Assembly: GCA_029864945.1 (NCBI GenBank)
Contig: JAOTSL010000183.1
Span: 1 to 6,726, forward strand
DNA from: Gammaproteobacteria bacterium
GTDB taxonomy: Bacteria > Pseudomonadota > Gammaproteobacteria > S012-40
Length of the DNA: 6,726 nucleotides
Direction of reading: 5' to 3'
In this document: positions 1-6,265 of the stretch, piece by piece
Layout of the letters: each line of letters begins with the position of its first letter
Position numbering within the stretch: position 1 is the first letter of the stretch
The notes under the pieces: generated by a model
What the model was told of the DNA's origin: nothing
The model's database searches: none
The model's input: the letters and a program-made list of their open reading frames with translations, nothing else
Made by a program: the position numbers and the translations under genes

Positions 1-60
1 TACTATCCTCTCAACCACTCAGGGAAGTCACTTTTAATTAGCAACATCCGAATTTTTTAA
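1..60 (+). CDS. C-terminal end of an outer-membrane beta-barrel protein, probably a TonB-dependent receptor (partial, 5' end outside window)
   Basis: Frame 1 is open from the first base for 19 codons and stops with TAA at 58-60. The peptide begins YYPLNHSGKS and ends in ...SNIRIF. A C-terminal Phe, alternating hydrophobic residues and a preceding Tyr-Pro plus Gly turn are what the last strand of TonB-dependent receptors usually looks like; the terminal Phe is the known barrel-assembly (BAM) signal. The lipoprotein gene starts 22 bases downstream with its own ribosome binding site, so the two are probably co-transcribed. Finding a TonB2 operon just downstream supports a receptor identity. Nineteen residues cannot prove the family: another barrel protein, or a chance open frame, remains possible. 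Confidence 0.5.
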   Translation, partial: YYPLNHSGKSLLISNIRIF

Positions 61-82
61 TCAATAAAACTGGAGCAACTTA

Positions 83-2659
83 ATGAAGTTACCCTTAATA
101 AAAACATACGCCGCTCTTGGCATGTTGACCTCAGCGGTTATATTGACTGGCTGTAATGAAAACGATACCACCACTGCCCCCGCAAGCAAAGGCACCGCTA
201 CTTATGTTTCGGAAAACAATGAATTAATGGGTAACTTTTCTGAAAGCGTCACTCTTGATTCAGCTATAGCGTACAAAATTACTGGTGAAGTTAATTTTCT
301 TAGTGGTACCACTTTAACTATCCCTGCAGGCACTACCCTGTACGGTGCTACTGACAAATCATATCTGGCAATCAATGCTGGCGCCAAGATCGAAGCAAAT
401 GGTACCGCTGACCAACCAATTATTTTCACGTCAGCTGCCGACCATGCAGCGTCTTCAACTAAAGATGCCCAAGGCGAATGGGGCGGCTTAACCATTATCG
501 GCAACGCACCCATCCATGGTGGAACAAAAACCTATGAAGCTGGCACCCAAGTAGGTGGCGGTACTGACGCAGCTGACAATTCGGGCACATTAAAATATGT
601 CATGATCAAGCACAGCGGATTTGCTGTCGAAGTTGATAAGGAATTAAATGGTCTTTCATTGCTGGCTGTTGGCTCAGGCACAACAATTTCAGATGTTGCT
701 GTACTTGGTGGTGCTGATGACGGTATTGAGATCTGGGGTGGCACAGTAAACCTGACTAATGTTTATGTCTACAACGCTGGTGACGATTCACTTGATACTG
801 ACAGCGGTTATACCGGCACGATTGATAATGCAGTCGTTGTTCAGAAAAACGTTGACAAGACCAACTACGATTCAAGCGGTGTCGAGTCTGGTAACGACAG
901 CGACACTTTTGATGTAAGCCCTACTGGGGACGCAGCACCTACTAAGCCATTTTTAAAAAATGCGACCATTAATGCAGTAGGTGGCGCCATCTACATCAAA
1001 AACGACTCGGGTTACACTTTTGACAACGTCATTGTAAATGTAAAAGCTTCAACCGTTACCGGCCAGACAGATACCGCAGATCAGGCTATTGTCACTCATA
1101 GAACGACAGATACCGTTGATGATCTAAGTGGCACCCCTCGTGGTATTACTATCGCTGGAACGAAAGGAATTGTTCTTAATAATGAAGTCACTCCGAATGC
1201 AATTTTCGCAACTCGAACAGCTAAGGATGGAACTAGCGGCGGCAACACAATTGACGCTACTCACACAAAAGATTACTGGTTAAATGGTCTAGATTTAAGC
1301 TCTGATCCATACACTGGAAATATCTTTGTCTCATCTGTCGCTGCAGGCGCAACAAATGCCTCAGTTAAATCTGACGCTGCGAAACTGGTTACAGGCGCTG
1401 ATCAAAGCGTATTTGGCTGGGTATTAAAAGAGCTCAATGCTGTTAACACTAAGATCGTAAGTGGTGATATCACTGCAGACACTATCTGGACTGAAGGCAC
1501 TAACTACGCACTACAGGGTGCAATCAACGTTATTTCCCCAGCCACACTAACAATTGAAGCAGGCGTTACAGTTTACGGCCTGACTCCATCGTCATATCTT
1601 GCAATCAATAAAGGCGCAAAGATAAATGCTGTTGGTACTCTAGCAAAACCTATCACCTTTACCTCAGCGGCTGACGTTGCTGGCGACAATGGAGACACCA
1701 TCTATCAAGGACAATGGGGCGGCCTGACAATTATTGGTGACGCACCTATCGTAGGTTCAACCAAGACCTATGAAGCAGGCACTCAAGTTGGCGGTGGTAG
1801 CAATTCTACTGATAACTCAGGCACTCTAGAGTATGTTGCAATTAAGAACTCAGGTTTTGAAATTGAAGCTGACAAAGAGTTAAACGGCCTGTCTCTACTT
1901 GCTGTAGGCTCCGGTACGATTATTAAAAATATCGCGGTCCTTGGTGGTAGTGATGATGGCATGGAAATCTGGGGCGGCACTGTAAATGTGGATGGTCTTT
2001 ATGTTTACGATGCTGGCGATGATTCATTCGATACTGACCTGGGATATACGGGTACAATTTCAAACGCGTATGCACAGCAATACACTGTTGATAAACTCAA
2101 TTACGACTCTTCTGGAATCGAAACTGGTAATGACAAAGACACCTACACTTCGAAAGGCGGAAACACCAACCCTATCGCTGAGCAGGCTACAATGCCAACG
2201 TTCAAGAACGTAACTGTTGAGGCAGTAGGTGGCGCTATCTACTTAAAAAACGACGCTGGTGGTATTTTTGATAATGTTTCGATTATCTCCAAGACCGCAC
2301 AAGATCCAGCTCAAACGGCGATTGCAGGCCAAGCAATCATAACTCACCGCACAACAGATACTGTTAATGACCTTAGCGACATAAGCGGTGCAAATCCTTA
2401 TGGCGTTCAAATTCTCAGTGGCGGTCTAGAGCTTATCAATGAAGTTGTTGCAACTGATATCTACGCAACCACAACGGCGAAGAGCGAGACGTCTGGCGGC
2501 GATACCACCAACGCTGCTCACACTAAGAACTATTGGGAAGCAATACCTGATGTAACAACTGTAGATGCAGACCACCTGTTCTACTCTGATGCTGCAAGCG
2601 TCACCGGTGCAGATACTGCGAATGTATGGAAAGGTAAGGCTGGCACTAACAATAGATAA
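83..2659 (+). CDS. Outer-membrane lipoprotein with two tandem beta-helix-like halves
   Basis: 858 residues. The N-terminus is a lipoprotein signal peptide (basic MKLPLIK, hydrophobic core, lipobox LTGC) with the lipidated Cys at residue 24. Asn and Glu follow the Cys with no Asp at +2, which favours sorting to the outer membrane. A short Thr/Ala linker leads into two homologous units, about residues 41-449 and 453-858. Each has regularly spaced Val/Ile/Gly/Asn/Thr strands typical of parallel beta-helix proteins, and each carries TYEAGTQVGGG (from T150 and T562), DDG-x-EIWGG, GDDS-x-DTD-x-GYTG, THRTTDTV and an HTK-x-YW block near its end. Relatives are common in marine gammaproteobacteria and are often mislabelled 'multidrug transporter'; nothing here is a transporter, as there are no membrane segments beyond the signal. 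Start ATG 83 is supported by GGAG at 72-75. It lies 22 bases after a probable receptor gene and ends just before a terminator. A ligand-capture partner of that receptor is an inference; no catalytic motif was recognised and the substrate is unknown. Confidence 0.85.
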   Translation: MKLPLIKTYAALGMLTSAVILTGCNENDTTTAPASKGTATYVSENNELMGNFSESVTLDSAIAYKITGEVNFLSGTTLTIPAGTTLYGATDKSYLAINAGAKIEANGTADQPIIFTSAADHAASSTKDAQGEWGGLTIIGNAPIHGGTKTYEAGTQVGGGTDAADNSGTLKYVMIKHSGFAVEVDKELNGLSLLAVGSGTTISDVAVLGGADDGIEIWGGTVNLTNVYVYNAGDDSLDTDSGYTGTIDNAVVVQKNVDKTNYDSSGVESGNDSDTFDVSPTGDAAPTKPFLKNATINAVGGAIYIKNDSGYTFDNVIVNVKASTVTGQTDTADQAIVTHRTTDTVDDLSGTPRGITIAGTKGIVLNNEVTPNAIFATRTAKDGTSGGNTIDATHTKDYWLNGLDLSSDPYTGNIFVSSVAAGATNASVKSDAAKLVTGADQSVFGWVLKELNAVNTKIVSGDITADTIWTEGTNYALQGAINVISPATLTIEAGVTVYGLTPSSYLAINKGAKINAVGTLAKPITFTSAADVAGDNGDTIYQGQWGGLTIIGDAPIVGSTKTYEAGTQVGGGSNSTDNSGTLEYVAIKNSGFEIEADKELNGLSLLAVGSGTIIKNIAVLGGSDDGMEIWGGTVNVDGLYVYDAGDDSFDTDLGYTGTISNAYAQQYTVDKLNYDSSGIETGNDKDTYTSKGGNTNPIAEQATMPTFKNVTVEAVGGAIYLKNDAGGIFDNVSIISKTAQDPAQTAIAGQAIITHRTTDTVNDLSDISGANPYGVQILSGGLELINEVVATDIYATTTAKSETSGGDTTNAAHTKNYWEAIPDVTTVDADHLFYSDAASVTGADTANVWKGKAGTNNR
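203..2656 (+). repeat. Internal tandem duplication within the lipoprotein gene (protein-level repeat, two units)
   Basis: Unit 1 spans about 203-1429 and unit 2 about 1439-2656; matching residues are offset by 411-412 positions. By hand count, residues 150-250 and 562-662 align without gaps with 77 of 101 identical. At DNA level the copies are much less alike: in a stretch of 16 identical residues (185-200 against 597-612), 13 of 16 codons differ silently. The duplication is therefore old, and both halves look preserved by purifying selection. Confidence 0.9.
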
Positions 2660-2688
2660 ACGTTAGTCCACTCAAACCTTAACATACT

Positions 2689-2725
2689 AAAAAGGCCCAT
2701 CGCGACTAAGCGATGGGCCTTTTTT
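2689..2725 (+). terminator. Intrinsic (rho-independent) terminator, probably bidirectional
   Basis: A perfect 15-bp stem has left arm 2689-2703 and right arm 2710-2724, closed by the 6-base loop GACTAA. The inner 10 bp hold GGCCCATCGC paired with GCGATGGGCC. The outer 5 bp are A paired with T, and a run of six T follows the core (2720-2725). It begins 30 bases after the lipoprotein stop. The A-run on the left becomes a U-tract on the opposite strand, so it could stop transcription from either side. It separates the receptor/lipoprotein unit from the TonB operon. Confidence 0.93.
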
Positions 2726-3007
2726 AATGTAGCGTTAACACCTAATAACATTAATGGCTTTTGAAATAACCAAGCAGTATATTAAAAACGTTAAATGTGA
2801 GATTACAACAAATTCAATAAATAATAGAAATGTGATTAACCATAAAATCGACTCACAAACGAGTAAATCAGATAACTTCAACACATTAATACATAGTTAT
2901 ATTCACCCATAATCAAGACCTTAGCAGTGAATCAGCTCTCTTTACTATTTCACCGATATGACCGTTTTGTGAAAACCTTCAATCACCCTCCACTCGCCTG
3001 AAATCCA
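2726..3007. other. AT-rich intergenic region, no gene seen
   Basis: Together with the flanking elements this is the only long gene-free stretch (2660-3135). No plausible ORF with a ribosome binding site, tRNA, insertion-sequence end or long repeat was found in it. It contains scattered TGTGA half-sites (for example in AAATGTGAG and AAATGTGAT) without properly spaced partners, so no CRP site is called. No recognisable 19-bp Fur box was seen. It probably serves as upstream promoter DNA for the operon that follows. Confidence 0.6.
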
Positions 3008-3047
3008 TCGTAATATCTTTGTAATATCCTTGTAATATCTCTGCAAT
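3008..3047 (+). promoter_or_regulatory. Candidate PhoB (Pho) box: four 7-mers at 11-bp period
   Basis: Four 7-mers start every 11 bases: TCGTAAT (3008), TTGTAAT (3019), TTGTAAT (3030) and CTGCAAT (3041). They are separated by the 4-base AT-rich spacers ATCT, ATCC and ATCT. This is the known Pho box layout: direct repeats of CTGTCAT-like 7-mers with 4-bp AT-rich spacers, one PhoB protomer per 7-mer. The main departure from the E. coli consensus is A for C at position 5, a variant I recall in the phoE box. The last repeat ends exactly 10 bp before a -10-like TATATT, the same spacing I recall for phoA. An exact inverted copy of the consensus 7-mer (ATGACAG, 3050-3056) lies between them. Four repeats would seat two PhoB dimers. 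Another OmpR-family regulator could use a similar phased array. Confidence 0.6.
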
Positions 3048-3057
3048 ATATGACAGC

Positions 3058-3063
3058 TATATT
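3058..3063 (+). promoter_or_regulatory. Candidate -10 element of the TonB2 operon promoter
   Basis: TATATT differs from the sigma-70 -10 consensus TATAAT at one position. No good TTGACA-like -35 lies 17 bp upstream; that position falls inside the third and fourth repeats of the array, as expected for a PhoB-activated promoter in which the activator replaces the -35 contact. The predicted transcript start is near 3070, giving a leader of about 66 bases before ATG 3136. Confidence 0.5.
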
Positions 3064-3089
3064 GGCGACCATTGAAATCACACGCATCC

Positions 3090-3106
3090 ACTCTGCCATG
3101 CAGGGT
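3090..3106 (+). other. Small hairpin in the predicted 5' leader
   Basis: CTGC (3093-3096) can pair with GCAG (3100-3103) around the loop CAT. Three more pairs (A-T, C-G and a T-G wobble) extend the stem to 7 bp. No T-run follows, so it is not a terminator. It could affect transcript stability, or it may be chance; no riboswitch family was recognised. Confidence 0.2.
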
Positions 3107-3135
3107 AGTTATAAAAAAGTAGTAAAGTGCTAATT

Positions 3136-3900
3136 ATGAAAAAAAATATTTTAGTTTTATTCCTTCTGTTATCGTTCTCTTCTGAAAATATTTTGGCGGC
3201 AACAGAACTTGAGTCACTGCAAAACATATCCGGAGAACTGGTAAAGATACGTCAGAAAATCGAATCAATGCATAACCAAATTAGTTTCGAAAAAGAATCC
3301 TACAGAGATAAAATGCGCTCTTACTCCAGTCAAAAAAGTGATTTGGGTGTCAGAATTAGTCGCAATGAACTCAACATCAAAGATTTAAAACGTGAGTTAA
3401 AAAAACTGACCGAGATCAATGAAGCAAAAACGCGAGACCAGAAAGTAATCAACCCCATACTCGAAGTAGCAATAGAGCAGCTTCGTAATAGTATTTCTAT
3501 TTCTTTGCCTTTTAAGTTAAACCAGCGATTACAAGCACTAAACGAAATAGAACAACGTCTCAACGCCAGCATTATTTCACCAAATAAAGCAGCAAATCAA
3601 TTGTGGGCCTATGTAGAAGATGAGCTCATGCTAGGCAAAAGCAGCGGCATTTACAACGACACGTTAAAAATTAATAACCAGGAGAAACTCGTTAAAGTAT
3701 TGCGTATTGGAAAAGTAGCCATGTTTTATAAAACGCAGGACGGCCAATATGGTGTAACGAAAAAACAAGGAAGTATCTGGCAACAAGAAATAATTACGGA
3801 TTCGGATAGTACCGCCCAATTGGAATATTTATTCGATTCATTCAGTAAAAATATCCGCAACGGACAATTTTCCATCCCTAACTTTCTTCCAAAGAGCTGA
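3136..3900 (+). CDS. DUF3450 family periplasmic coiled-coil protein of the TonB2 operon
   Basis: 254 residues from ATG 3136. A signal peptide covers about residues 1-22 (MKKN, then a Leu/Phe-rich core and a cleavage region near ILAA-TE). A long charged coiled coil spans about 25-105, followed by the DUF3450 signature: SLPF at about 122-125, a basic helix ending near EIEQRL, then VLRIGKVAMFYKTQDGQYG (about 188-206) with a nearby Trp, and a C-terminal IPNFLP. DUF3450 proteins are regularly encoded beside TtpC and ExbB2 in marine gammaproteobacteria; their molecular role is not established. It is probably periplasmic, perhaps contacting TtpC or TonB (inference). An in-frame GTG at 3127 would add only three residues; ATG 3136 was chosen because the signal peptide then begins MKKN. 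The ribosome binding site is weak (AAAG near 3124-3127). It is the first gene after the Pho-like promoter, and its stop lies 2 bases before the next start. Confidence 0.87.
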   Translation: MKKNILVLFLLLSFSSENILAATELESLQNISGELVKIRQKIESMHNQISFEKESYRDKMRSYSSQKSDLGVRISRNELNIKDLKRELKKLTEINEAKTRDQKVINPILEVAIEQLRNSISISLPFKLNQRLQALNEIEQRLNASIISPNKAANQLWAYVEDELMLGKSSGIYNDTLKINNQEKLVKVLRIGKVAMFYKTQDGQYGVTKKQGSIWQQEIITDSDSTAQLEYLFDSFSKNIRNGQFSIPNFLPKS

Positions 3901-3902
3901 TC

Positions 3903-5207
3903 ATGCGCATATCTATTTTATTTTCGTTTTTACTGCTTTCATTTATTAGTTCAAATATTCAATCAGATGAATTAGAGAAAGCCTACACCAAAGAATTTGC
4001 TTATCTGGTTGCCGAGAAAAAAGCATTGGAGCAACGGCTTAAAGAACTGACTAAACAGCAGAATGAAAACCTGAAAAAAGTCACTGCCGAAATTGATGGC
4101 CTGCAAAAAGTCTTTCTTAAAAAACAGAATATGACAGATCGTATTAATCGTCAAATTGTAGATGCATCAAGAGATGTTGATCACGTTGAGAACGACAGCT
4201 TGTTACTCGATACAACATTAAGTCAGGCGACTGAATCACTTAAAAAACTAAATGTTAAATTCGACGAAAATATTGATTATTACAAACAGTTGGCGCATTC
4301 TTTTTCGCAAGCAAAAAAAATAATTATCAACGATGGCAAGATCAACACGTCAACCGCGCAGTACTTCATGCCAAATGGAGAAGCGGTTAATGGTGAAATC
4401 ATTAATGTGGGAAGAATCGCTAAATACGGCAACAGTGAACAAGGCGGCGGTATTCTAGCCCCAGTGGGTAACGGTCAATTCAGGGTGTGGAACGATACAA
4501 CCCAGCTAGTCGCGAAGCAGATTTCGGATAATTTTCAACCAGCCAATATTGAAATGTTTCTATTTGACAGTATCGAGAAAGGTATCGAAAAAGAAGATGA
4601 AAAAACTTTCAAAGATAACGTAAAAGCGTCAGGCACTGTGGGTGAAGTAATTATTACCCTGGGTATTGTTGGTATATTCCTAGTGTTAATCCGCATATTT
4701 TTTCTCAGCAAGGCTAGCTCAAACATCCATAAGACTGTGGGCACAGTGAATGAAAAAATTGAAAACGGCGACGTCAATGATGCGATCACAGCCTGTAAAA
4801 AGAATGCCAGCGCAGTAAGCAACGTTATCGCTGCCACCCTGCGCAGCTTACATAAAGAACGAGACCACATCGAAGACATCATCAGCGAATCCATTTTACA
4901 TGAAAGCTCAAGAATCGATCGCTTCGGTGCTGCAATTTTAATTATAGCTGCAATCTCACCATTGCTAGGCCTACTAGGTACCGTCACCGGTATGATCAGC
5001 ACCTTTGACATTATTACCGAATATGGCACGGGCGATCCTAAACTGCTTTCTTCCGGTATATCTGAAGCCTTACTCACAACAAAGTATGGCCTAGTTGTGG
5101 CGATACCACTGCTGGTAATGGGTAACCTGCTATCCAGCTGGGGACAAAGAATAAAGAACGAATTGGAACAGGCTGCATTACACATTATCAACACACATAA
5201 GATTTAA
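3903..5207 (+). CDS. ttpC: TtpC-like MotA/TolQ/ExbB proton-channel family protein with periplasmic coiled-coil domain
   Basis: 434 residues, about twice the length of a plain ExbB. Order: signal peptide (about 1-21); long coiled coil (about 23-140); a small beta-rich periplasmic domain containing INVGRIAKYG and GNGQFRVWND (about 155-200); first membrane helix (about 247-268); cytoplasmic segment with a helical ESILHESSRIDR stretch; then the MotA/TolQ/ExbB core. In the core, PLLGLLGTVTGM (353-364) lies in helix 2 and SEALLTTKYGLVVAIP (387-402) in helix 3. The Glu and Thr known to matter in E. coli ExbB (E176 and T181) align with E388 and T393. In Vibrio, TtpC is required for TonB2-dependent, but not TonB1-dependent, iron transport. 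Start ATG 3903 has AAAGAG at 3891-3896 as ribosome binding site inside the end of the DUF3450 gene, suggesting translational coupling. The exbB start follows 5 bases after the stop. Confidence 0.9.
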   Translation: MRISILFSFLLLSFISSNIQSDELEKAYTKEFAYLVAEKKALEQRLKELTKQQNENLKKVTAEIDGLQKVFLKKQNMTDRINRQIVDASRDVDHVENDSLLLDTTLSQATESLKKLNVKFDENIDYYKQLAHSFSQAKKIIINDGKINTSTAQYFMPNGEAVNGEIINVGRIAKYGNSEQGGGILAPVGNGQFRVWNDTTQLVAKQISDNFQPANIEMFLFDSIEKGIEKEDEKTFKDNVKASGTVGEVIITLGIVGIFLVLIRIFFLSKASSNIHKTVGTVNEKIENGDVNDAITACKKNASAVSNVIAATLRSLHKERDHIEDIISESILHESSRIDRFGAAILIIAAISPLLGLLGTVTGMISTFDIITEYGTGDPKLLSSGISEALLTTKYGLVVAIPLLVMGNLLSSWGQRIKNELEQAALHIINTHKI

Positions 5208-5212
5208 AAAAT

Positions 5213-5809
5213 ATGTCTTTTTTTCCTGATGCACTAACCCTAACAACCTATTACGAAATGGGTGGCTTTGTAATGCCTCCGTTAATTCTAGTTGGGGTTT
5301 TACTTTGGTATGCGCTGACCGCCAGATTCATCAGTGTCCGAAGCAGCAAACGTGGGCCACGAGAATTAATTAAAGAGGCGAAGAAAAAATCCCTTAAATC
5401 GCGATCAGTCACAGCGAAAGCAGCAATAATCGCAGTTGAAGTTTCACAAACAGTATCAACTCGCAGACAACTGAAATCGGTATTAACCGAACGTTTCTGG
5501 GAAATAGAAAAAGACATTAATCAACACCGAGCATTGGTACGCGTTTTAATAGTAGTCGCACCGTTACTGGGTTTGCTCGGCACTATTGACGGCATGATCG
5601 AAACATTTAAATCACTGGGCGATATGGCGTTGTTTAGTCAATCTGGCGGAATTGCCGGTGGTATCAGTCGCGCACTGTTTACCACACAGATTGGCCTAAC
5701 CATATCCATTCCCGGTTTGATGATCGGCCGTATCGTAGAGCGTAAGCAACAGAATATTATTCGCGAACTGGATCAAATCAAAGACCTAGTTTGGGTATAC
5801 AGAAAATAA
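5213..5809 (+). CDS. exbB: ExbB-type inner-membrane proton channel subunit of the TonB2 system
   Basis: 198 residues. A short periplasmic N-terminus precedes helix 1 (about 19-40), followed by a basic cytoplasmic segment (about 41-105), helix 2 with APLLGLLGTIDGMIETF (116-132) and helix 3 with ISRALFTTQIGLTISIPG (151-168). This is the MotA/TolQ/ExbB family signature. With ExbD it would form the proton-driven motor that energises TonB. The Thr residues of helices 2 and 3 that align with E. coli T148 and T181 are present (T124, T158). The position of E. coli Glu176 is Arg153 here, whereas the TtpC-like neighbour keeps Glu. The gene starts 5 bases after ttpC with no clear ribosome binding site, so translation may depend on ribosomes leaving ttpC. 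TolQ is unlikely because the neighbours are TonB2-type and no tolR, tolA or tolB is seen. Confidence 0.92.
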   Translation: MSFFPDALTLTTYYEMGGFVMPPLILVGVLLWYALTARFISVRSSKRGPRELIKEAKKKSLKSRSVTAKAAIIAVEVSQTVSTRRQLKSVLTERFWEIEKDINQHRALVRVLIVVAPLLGLLGTIDGMIETFKSLGDMALFSQSGGIAGGISRALFTTQIGLTISIPGLMIGRIVERKQQNIIRELDQIKDLVWVYRK

Positions 5810-5830
5810 TGAATACGACTGGAGTTAACA

Positions 5831-6238
5831 ATGCGTTATAGAAATAATAAAGAGGAAGAAGCCACAGTTGATATCTCACCACTAATTGACATGGTGTTTA
5901 TTTTACTGATCTTTTTTATGGTAACGACTACCTTCGTCAAAGATATGAAGCTCGACCTACAGCGTCCAAGTGCAGCTAGCGCATCATCCGCATCAACCAA
6001 ATCCATTCGAATCTTTATCGATCAGTATGGTGCAATTTATGTAGATAACCAGCCGGTACGAATTTATAGTCTGCAAAGTAAACTTCGAGACATGTTACGC
6101 AGCAGCACCGAAAAATCGGTACTCGTCGTCACCGACGAAACTGTCACAGCGAAGCTGGTGCTGGAAGTTGTGGACCAAACACGCCTCGCGGGTGCAACCG
6201 ATGTTGGTGTTGCAACCGAGCAGGAATCTGGCTCTTAG
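5831..6238 (+). CDS. exbD: ExbD-type proton channel subunit of the TonB2 system
   Basis: 135 residues, normal for ExbD. A short charged cytoplasmic N-terminus leads into one membrane helix (about 15-37) with the motif ISPLIDMVFILLIFFMV. Asp20 aligns with the essential proton-carrying Asp25 of E. coli ExbD. A Ser/Ala-rich linker (about 47-57) and a small periplasmic domain follow, ending with the family-typical GATDVGVAT. Start ATG 5831 has a clear GGAG (5821-5824) at 6 bases spacing, the best ribosome binding site in the operon, perhaps reflecting the higher dose of ExbD needed. It lies 21 bases after exbB. Confidence 0.94.
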   Translation: MRYRNNKEEEATVDISPLIDMVFILLIFFMVTTTFVKDMKLDLQRPSAASASSASTKSIRIFIDQYGAIYVDNQPVRIYSLQSKLRDMLRSSTEKSVLVVTDETVTAKLVLEVVDQTRLAGATDVGVATEQESGS

Positions 6239-6265
6239 GCTGACGAATAGAATCTTTGATAAATT

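Noticed and set aside
202..744. Two minus-strand open frames (202-513 and 532-744) inside the lipoprotein gene, with a similar one at 1783-1980
   Set aside because: The 532-744 and 1783-1980 frames encode similar peptides only because they are antisense to the two duplicated units. No ribosome binding site or independent context supports them.
1986..2213. 75-codon + strand open frame in another phase within the lipoprotein gene
   Set aside because: It overlaps a conserved part of unit 2 and has no recognisable product or ribosome binding site.
83..2659. Multidrug transporter annotation often attached to such proteins
   Set aside because: The protein has only a lipoprotein signal peptide and beta-rich repeats, and no transmembrane helices.
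2795..2990. CRP sites (TGTGA half-sites in the intergenic region)
   Set aside because: Each TGTGA lacks a TCACA-like partner at 6-bp spacing. The nearest pairing (TGTGA near 2969 with TCACC) is spaced by 10 bp.
3008..3053. CRISPR-like or simple microsatellite interpretation of the 11-bp repeats
   Set aside because: Units are too short and contiguous for CRISPR. Their position exactly 10 bp upstream of a -10 element, with 7+4 structure, fits a regulator-binding array better than slippage.
2726..3135. Fur box controlling the TonB2 operon
   Set aside because: It was expected from other TonB2 systems, but no stretch resembling the palindromic GATAATGAT-type 19-mer was found by eye.
4535..5194. 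219-codon open frame on the minus strand, opposite the channel part of ttpC
   Set aside because: It lies wholly inside a well-supported family gene, has no family resemblance, and its Ser/Ile/Leu-rich composition is what antisense reading of membrane-protein codons gives.
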